This document shows, one piece after another, positions 6,558-9,898 of a DNA stretch of 9,898 nucleotides. This DNA is from CAZOVB01 sp964583095. Lineage in GTDB: Bacteria; Planctomycetota; Phycisphaerae; SM23-33. The position numbers were made by a program, and so were the translations under genes. Where the stretch lies: NCBI GenBank assembly GCA_964583095.1, contig CAZOVB010000104.1:1-9898 (forward strand). The letters are read 5' to 3'. The notes under the pieces were generated by a model. It worked only from the letters and a program-made list of their open reading frames with translations. It had not been told where the DNA came from and did not search any database. Each line of letters starts with the position of its first letter. The first letter of the stretch is position 1.

Positions 6558-7907
6558 AAAATTATCATATTCAATAGTTACACCATCAAGAAAACTAATA
6601 TGTTTTGCATCATCAAACGTTTTCACGATACGATCCAACACTTGTTGTTTATCTTCTACTTTTGAATTAATTTCTCCAGTATGAACGTATTTTTTGTATG
6701 GATGAATAAGATCAGCAAATGATAACCGATCATCACCTTGATTGTTTCGTTCTCTTACTAGTTCAAGGAGTAATAAAGTGATCATAAGCACTGGTGCTTC
6801 ATAACTACCGTGATCAAACCGATAAAAATAATGCCCACTTGATTCACCAGCAAACACGGCATCTACCTCACGCATCTTTTCTTTAATTAATGAATGACCA
6901 ACCCTTGTTACTACTGGTTTTCCACCAAATTCAACGATCATATCCTGAGTAATCCTACCCGGTCTAATATCATAACAAATAGATGATCCTGGATGATTCC
7001 GTAAAAAGATCTTAGCAAGAAGTCCTCTTAAAATATGAGATGGAACCATTTTACCTTGATCATCAACAAGAAACACTCGGTCTCCATCACCATCAGTAGC
7101 AATACCGAGATCAGCATTTTCTTCTAGAACTCGTTCTTTTAGGCTTTTTAGGTTTTCTTCAACCAGTGGATCAGGTTGATGCGCGGGAAACCGTCCATCC
7201 AACCTAAAATTCATAGGTATCAACTGAGCAGGAATTCGATTAAATAACGCATCAACATAGGTTGCACCCATACTATTAGCTGGATCACAAACAACAGTTA
7301 TATCTTTCAGCGTACTAAATAAATCATTGACCTGATCCGCATCATTAGAATGCTTACTCTTGCTTTCTTTTAAAACGTATGCTAGTTCATGATCAATATA
7401 ATCAGTAATACTATCAGTTTTCTTCTTATATGAACCCATTTCATGTTCAACTGATTTCCTATTCTTTTCTTCTTTGATTTCTTTAACAATATCTCTAATC
7501 TCAACGATACCCGTTTCCTTACTCAAAGGAATAGCATTGTTTCTTACTAATTTACAACCATTATAATTTTTAGGATTATGCGAAGCTGAAACAATAAGAC
7601 CACCATCCGCGTTTAGATCAGCAACCGCAAAATAAAACATTGGCGTTGAAGAGAGATCAATATCAATTACATTTCCTCCCCTTGACCGAATACCCTTAAT
7701 GACCTCTTTTTTTAAACTGGGAGAAGAAAGGCGCATATCCATTGCAACAACAATTCGTAGATCAGATCGATTAACTTCATCTTGTAAGAACAACGTAAAC
7801 GCTTCACCGATGCTTCTAGCTAAATTTTCATCAAGTTCTTCTGGATACAAGCCACGAATATCATAGGCTTTGAAAATATGATCTGGAAAACTGGTTTGAA
7901 CACTCAT
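6435..7907 (-). CDS. manB: Phosphomannomutase/phosphoglucomutase (α-D-phosphohexomutase family)
   Basis: Interconverts mannose-6-phosphate and mannose-1-phosphate (often glucose phosphates too), feeding ManC. 490 residues, full length with four domains. Visible motifs: YDIRG (15-19); the phosphoserine loop SASHNP (107-112, active Ser109); the Mg-binding loop DGDGDR (272-277); the sugar-binding loop GESSGHYFYR (354-363); and the phosphate-binding loop RPSNTESLLR (455-464). A charged insert at about 142-195 (KEIKEEKNRK, KSKHSNDAD) is longer than usual. The ATG follows a weak purine-rich GGAAG site. The last 40 codons and stop are duplicated at 9347-9469. It is separated from manC by the cassette gene and block A, although the two functions belong together. 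Confidence 0.95.
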   Translation of the reverse strand: MSVQTSFPDHIFKAYDIRGLYPEELDENLARSIGEAFTLFLQDEVNRSDLRIVVAMDMRLSSPSLKKEVIKGIRSRGGNVIDIDLSSTPMFYFAVADLNADGGLIVSASHNPKNYNGCKLVRNNAIPLSKETGIVEIRDIVKEIKEEKNRKSVEHEMGSYKKKTDSITDYIDHELAYVLKESKSKHSNDADQVNDLFSTLKDITVVCDPANSMGATYVDALFNRIPAQLIPMNFRLDGRFPAHQPDPLVEENLKSLKERVLEENADLGIATDGDGDRVFLVDDQGKMVPSHILRGLLAKIFLRNHPGSSICYDIRPGRITQDMIVEFGGKPVVTRVGHSLIKEKMREVDAVFAGESSGHYFYRFDHGSYEAPVLMITLLLLELVRERNNQGDDRLSFADLIHPYKKYVHTGEINSKVEDKQQVLDRIVKTFDDAKHISFLDGVTIEYDNFWFNIRPSNTESLLRLNLEAINKKILIEKRDEVLAIINAKD

Positions 7908-8165
7908 CTTTTTCTTCCTTCTTTCCTCTTATGAATAACTAATAATAATGATCAAATAACGATTACCTGTACCAATTTCTTTTTTGGTTTTTTCACTTTT
8001 ACGTTCACTGTTTCGTTTCTATAGCGTATTTTGGTAACAAATAGTGACCCAAATACTAGCTAGAAGCATTACATTAAGGTATAGATTAGATTCCTATATG
8101 ATATAATACAAAAGAATGAAAAGTATGGGTTTTGAATAATTCATTTCCTCTCTTATAACTCCACA
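7908..8165. other. Intergenic region upstream of phosphomannomutase
   Basis: 258 bp of AT-rich sequence with no ORF or RNA gene I can support. It must hold the phosphomannomutase promoter. On the minus strand there is a TATTATATCATAT-like word near 8093-8107, but it is far from the start, and nearer candidates (7935-7950, ATTATTATTAG-like) are unremarkable. From 8166 the sequence becomes repeat block A copy 2, so 7908-8595 as a whole is gene-free. Confidence 0.6.
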
Positions 8166-8180
8166 ACTTCCACGATTACG

Positions 8181-8438
8181 TGCAAACGTTGTCAGGTACC
8201 AGCTATCCTTTGCATGCAAAATGTGTTAGTTCAGTTACTATAAACTCATACGATCAGACATCATCATTAACAGAAGAAAGATGAACCTTGCCAGCTCATT
8301 TCACCATACGCACAAAACCCCAGCTCACTTCAATTGCTACTTCAAAACTTACGTCCGGAGCAAACCGTGCAAAGGATGGCAGGTTTTCCCTCATTTTTTG
8401 CAAAGGCTGTTAGGTGAATTACGTGCAAAGGATGTTAG
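8181..8438 (+). repeat. Five iteron-like 15-mers in block A, copy 2
   Basis: Units at 8181-8195, 8215-8229, 8368-8382, 8399-8413 and 8424-8438, all fitting TGCAAA-nn-nTGTYAG loosely. Start-to-start distances of 34, 153, 31 and 25 nt are exactly those of copy 1. The TGCAAA core is unchanged in all five, while bases 7-10 vary. Confidence 0.7.
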
Positions 8439-8512
8439 GTACTCATTCTCAACGCATACATACACCATAAAAAAAACATGGGATCTAACCCTTGCATTAT
8501 CTGAACGTATCT

Positions 8513-8546
8513 TTAATCACTTTCAATAAACTTTAAAGGATCTATT
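8513..8546 (-). pseudogene. C-terminal remnant of a copy-1-type cassette gene
   Basis: The minus strand still encodes LIDPLKFIESD and a TAA stop, against LIDPLKIIESD at the end of the intact gene at 5780-6319. It begins about 50 nt downstream of the stop of the present gene (8596), so it is not translated with it. Just upstream in its own frame the A-tract has one extra base. It shows that a gene with the copy 1 C-terminus once occupied this place. Confidence 0.75.
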
Positions 8547-8562
8547 AAAAAAAATAAAAAAA
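8547..8562 (-). terminator. U-rich tract behind cassette gene 2 (candidate archaeal terminator)
   Basis: On the minus strand this is T7-A-T8, 34 nt after the stop of the gene at 8596. Archaeal RNA polymerase commonly stops at such U-tracts without needing a hairpin. The matching tract in copy 1 is inside coding sequence, so the terminator role in copy 2 would be a by-product of the recombination. Confidence 0.4.
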
Positions 8563-8595
8563 GAAAGAGATACTATCCGGTTTTTATCCCGTTAT

Positions 8596-9231
8596 TTAAC
8601 TACTGTTTGTTTTAAATAAACTTGTTACATTTGGATCTTTATAAAGAAATGCAATGATTATTTCTTCAAATTCAGATTGTGTCTGATCCATTGCTTCATC
8701 AAAAGTTACTTCTCCCGTAGATTCAATGATCAAACCACAGGCCAATAACAAATGCAACGGATAAAACATAGTTTCCGCAAACATCTTTGCTTGGGAATTG
8801 AAATTTTTAAAAGATTCATAATCCCCTGTCAAAGCTCCCGTTATCAAAATAAGAATACCTACGACATAGTAGAAGATTAGAAACATAATACCAAACATTA
8901 ATTCTATTCCCGTAATGAAAACAAGAGGTATAGCTAGCAGACTAGCAATCGCTACTCGTAGGTTTTCAATGAAACCTGCTGTATCTTTTCCGTCTATCAA
9001 ATTGAAACATTCACTGATCCTATTTTTCAATTCCACCAATCGTTGTTTACCAACCACTTCCTGTTTTAACCGCTCCACCAAATTTTTATTAAATATGTTA
9101 TTTGTACAATGTTTTTCTATTAATTCTTCTTGTTTTTCTTTCACTTCATTATATTCTAAAGCACTCACATTAGGTATCATCAGCATCAAAAAAACAGCTA
9201 ACAAACTTCCAAACAATATGGTTTTTTTCAT
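8596..9231 (-). CDS. Secreted/membrane protein of a variable cassette family, copy 2
   Basis: I do not recognise a functional family. 211 residues from the second of two adjacent ATGs. That ATG (9229-9231) lies six bases from GGGAG, exactly as in copy 1, and the protein then aligns residue by residue; the first ATG (9232-9234) is only three bases away. Signal peptide 1-24 ends NVSA, with LEYNEVKE following. The mature part has a charged, helix-prone region (25-90, with cysteines at 42 and 75 that could pair outside the cell), two hydrophobic segments at about 95-136, a third at about 157-170, and an acidic tail (TFDEAMDQTQSEFEE). Beyond the first 30 residues it shares nothing obvious with the protein at 5780-6319 except the general plan of polar domain plus membrane segments. 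The downstream remnant of the other gene's C-terminus suggests this coding interior replaced it. Confidence 0.8.
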   Translation of the reverse strand: MKKTILFGSLLAVFLMLMIPNVSALEYNEVKEKQEELIEKHCTNNIFNKNLVERLKQEVVGKQRLVELKNRISECFNLIDGKDTAGFIENLRVAIASLLAIPLVFITGIELMFGIMFLIFYYVVGILILITGALTGDYESFKNFNSQAKMFAETMFYPLHLLLACGLIIESTGEVTFDEAMDQTQSEFEEIIIAFLYKDPNVTSLFKTNSS

Positions 9232-9272
9232 CATTTGCTCCCTCTAAATCAATAATAGTAATGAAAATTAAT

Positions 9273-9281
9273 AATAAATAA
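9273..9281 (-). promoter_or_regulatory. Candidate TATA element of cassette gene 2
   Basis: The same TTATTTATT with A-rich upstream flank as in copy 1 (6361-6369), 42 nt before the chosen ATG. Conservation of the whole leader suggests both genes are driven by the same signal, but the copies are too recent for conservation alone to prove function. Confidence 0.45.
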
Positions 9282-9346
9282 TTTTTGTTAAATAAAGATT
9301 GGTGAATAATCAACGATAAATTTTCATATCATTCATTATCAACAAT

Positions 9347-9469
9347 TCAATCTATTGCATTGATGATAGATAATACTTCATCACGTTTTTCTATCAAAAT
9401 CTTTTTATTGATTGCTTCTAGATTAAGCCGAAGTAACGATTCAGTATTCGATGGCCGAATATTAAACCA
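9347..9469 (-). pseudogene. Truncated phosphomannomutase 3' end
   Basis: 40 codons plus TGA that match residues 451-490 of the intact enzyme at 6435-7907, from WFNIRPSNTE to the C-terminus. There are two amino-acid changes (Ala to Ser, Lys to Ile, both in the last eight residues) and six base changes. It contains only the last phosphate-binding loop and cannot be functional. It was carried along by the duplication and marks its extent. Confidence 0.93.
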
Positions 9470-9481
9470 TACATACACCAT
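9468..9481 (+). repeat. 14-mer CATACATACACCAT at the duplication breakpoint
   Basis: The same word is at 5721-5734 and 8455-8468, inside both block A copies. Here it begins exactly where the phosphomannomutase fragment ends, with CA(T) shared at the join. In all three places it is followed by an A-rich stretch (GAAAAAA, AAAAAAAA, AAAAC), after which similarity is lost here. It may be the left-over of a third block A or the site at which the exchange took place. Confidence 0.65.
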
Positions 9482-9623
9482 AAAACAAAGCCAAGTAGAC
9501 TATCAACTATTATCCCAGTCATCCATTTCATTTCACCTAAACTTGCTTATGAAATAAAGCAATACGCTTCCTAGAACCTTCCCAACACTATCCTATCACA
9601 ACCCCTCCTCTCATCCCCAACAC

Positions 9624-9656
9624 AAAAAAACCATACATCCTGGCTTTTTTGCATGG
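9624..9656 (-). terminator. Possible hairpin terminator for minus-strand transcription
   Basis: On the minus strand CCATGC (9656-9651) can pair with GTATGG (9636-9631), with one G-U pair, around a 14-nt loop, and is followed at once by seven Ts. The stem is short and the loop long, so the U-tract may matter more than the hairpin. It would stop transcripts entering from the right. Confidence 0.35.
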
Positions 9657-9789
9657 ATCAATTCAGCGATTGCGACCAAACCGAAATAGTATTGCTCTCT
9701 CATCAATACCAGATAGTGTTTCAACTCAACACTAACAATGATCGTATCAATGAGGCTCCCTTTCTATCAAAAGGAAATATTAAAAGATA

Positions 9790-9849
9790 CTATAAATGTT
9801 TTGTACTCCCTGTTTTTCTTTTTGCAACAGGATAACTCGTTTTTTTCAT
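9790..9849 (-). CDS. Possible 19-residue basic peptide with a perfect archaeal Shine-Dalgarno
   Basis: The minus strand has GAGGTGAT, fully complementary to the archaeal 16S 3' end, three bases before an ATG at 9847-9849. The ORF reads MKKTSYPVAKRKTGSTKHL and stops. No other site in the window has so strong a ribosome-binding sequence. It may be the start of a gene cut off by later rearrangement, a leader peptide, or chance. The upstream hairpin shares the GAGG of this site. Confidence 0.25.
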   Translation of the reverse strand: MKKTSYPVAKRKTGSTKHL

Positions 9850-9856
9850 CTAATCA

Positions 9857-9898
9857 CCTCAAGGAGATCCCATCCGAAAGGGTGGGGAGGAATTGAGG
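9857..9898 (+). ncRNA. Two-part hairpin with GAAA loop at the window end
   Basis: Outer stem CCTCAA (9857-9862) with TTGAGG (9893-9898); symmetric 6x6 purine-rich internal loop (GGAGAT, GAGGAA); inner stem CCCATCC (9869-9875) with GGGTGGG (9880-9886), including one T-G pair, closed by a GAAA tetraloop. The GNRA loop and the wobble (which becomes a C-A mismatch on the other strand) argue for a plus-strand RNA. The stem followed by GGGGAGGA-TTGA resembles, from memory, the 3' structured ends of IS200/IS605 elements and their ωRNAs, but no tnpA or tnpB is visible upstream. The structure may continue beyond the window. Confidence 0.4.

Larger units (their letters stand above)
8166..8562. repeat. 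Repeat block A, copy 2
   Basis: Partner of 5432-5828. Ungapped over its first 303 bases, with the five 15-mers at identical spacing, the TTTGCATGCAAA palindrome at 8209-8220 and the 14-mer CATACATACACCAT at 8455-8468. It differs from copy 1 by one base deleted downstream of the 14-mer and one extra A in the A-tract (8 instead of 7), which would shift the frame of the old coding end. Here the block lies wholly outside the cassette gene, which stops at 8596. Confidence 0.9.
9143..9469. repeat. Repeat block B, copy 2
   Basis: Partner of 6231-6557 and the same length. It carries the signal-peptide codons, RBS, leader and promoter-like element, and the last 40 codons of phosphomannomutase. It ends abruptly inside a codon run at 9469, where the sequence switches to the word CATACATACACCAT. 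This truncated copy is therefore the derived one. Confidence 0.92.
9482..9898. other. Right-hand flank without a convincing gene
   Basis: About 417 bp with no coding sequence I can support on either strand. Its base composition differs locally: 9560-9640 is C-rich on the plus strand (CCCCTCCTC, ATCCCCAAC), unlike the rest of the window. It contains a possible terminator hairpin (9624-9656), a 7-bp inverted repeat around a 7-nt loop (TAGTGTT 9714-9720 with AACACTA 9728-9734), a 19-codon ORF with a perfect Shine-Dalgarno (9790-9849) and the terminal hairpin (9857-9898). Confidence 0.6.

Noticed and set aside
7980..8110. Possible tRNA or small RNA in the spacer upstream of phosphomannomutase
   Set aside because: No cloverleaf, no T-arm GGTTCGAATCC-like box and no GC-rich structured core could be found on either strand.
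5447..8438. CRISPR array
   Set aside because: The repeated 15-mers are too short, imperfect and irregularly spaced (25 to 153 nt), the spacing pattern is duplicated with the block, and no cas gene is present.
9360..9557. 65-codon plus-strand ORF at the right end
   Set aside because: Its first part is antisense to the phosphomannomutase 3' end (the same antisense ORF occurs at 6448-6684), and it crosses the rearrangement junction.
9653..9835. 60-codon plus-strand ORF before the terminal hairpin
   Set aside because: Considered as a tnpB or tnpA remnant because of the hairpin. The translation has no transposase motif (no Y1 HUH or RuvC/zinc-finger pattern), no RBS and unremarkable composition.

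Overview
The window looks like a low-GC archaeal chromosome fragment from a draft or metagenome-assembled genome; a run of 10 Ns at 457-466 marks an assembly gap. The archaeal assignment is an inference. It rests on GGTG/GGAGAT-type ribosome-binding sites, AT-rich TATA-like elements close to starts, a short membrane-anchored decarboxylase of the PSD/archaetidylserine type, and signal-peptide proteins that have no familiar bacterial counterpart. I cannot name the phylum with confidence (Thermoplasmata-like or DPANN are the guesses). Every gene I accept with confidence is on the minus strand, so transcription runs from right to left.

Left half (1-5346): a cell-envelope operon. In transcription order it holds ManC-type mannose-1-phosphate guanylyltransferase/mannose-6-phosphate isomerase (5346-3949), a polysaccharide deacetylase with a GTG start (3907-3059), a phosphatidylserine/archaetidylserine decarboxylase proenzyme (3072-2269, 14-nt overlap), a GCS2-family carboxylate-amine ligase (2272-1205, 4-nt overlap), a family 2 glycosyltransferase (1173 to about 126, broken by the gap) and the TTG-started N-terminus of an Alg14/PssD-like glycosyltransferase subunit (81-1). 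The last two are visibly more AT-rich and look like the edge of a variable surface-glycan cluster.

Right half (5347-9898): a duplicated mosaic locus. Phosphomannomutase (7907-6435) is followed by a small secreted or membrane protein gene (6319-5780) and a 397-bp block with five TGCAAAGG-TGTYAG repeats. The arrangement recurs at 8166-9469: the same 397-bp block, a gene with a nearly identical signal peptide but an unrelated mature protein, the same promoter/leader, and then only the last 40 codons of phosphomannomutase. Behind the second gene lie the last 11 codons of the first gene's C-terminus as a remnant. The simplest reading is a duplicated expression site (promoter, RBS and signal peptide on one side, repeat block on the other) whose protein-coding interior has been exchanged. 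A 14-bp word shared with the repeat block sits exactly at the outer breakpoint.

Phosphomannomutase and ManC together would take fructose-6-phosphate to GDP-mannose, the donor for surface glycans. The glycosyltransferases, deacetylase and lipid head-group decarboxylase are the presumable users or partners in building the cell envelope. The mosaic locus now separates the two sugar-activation genes. The extreme right end (9482-9898) has no convincing gene, but ends in a strong GNRA-capped two-part hairpin and carries a perfect archaeal Shine-Dalgarno followed by a 19-codon ORF.
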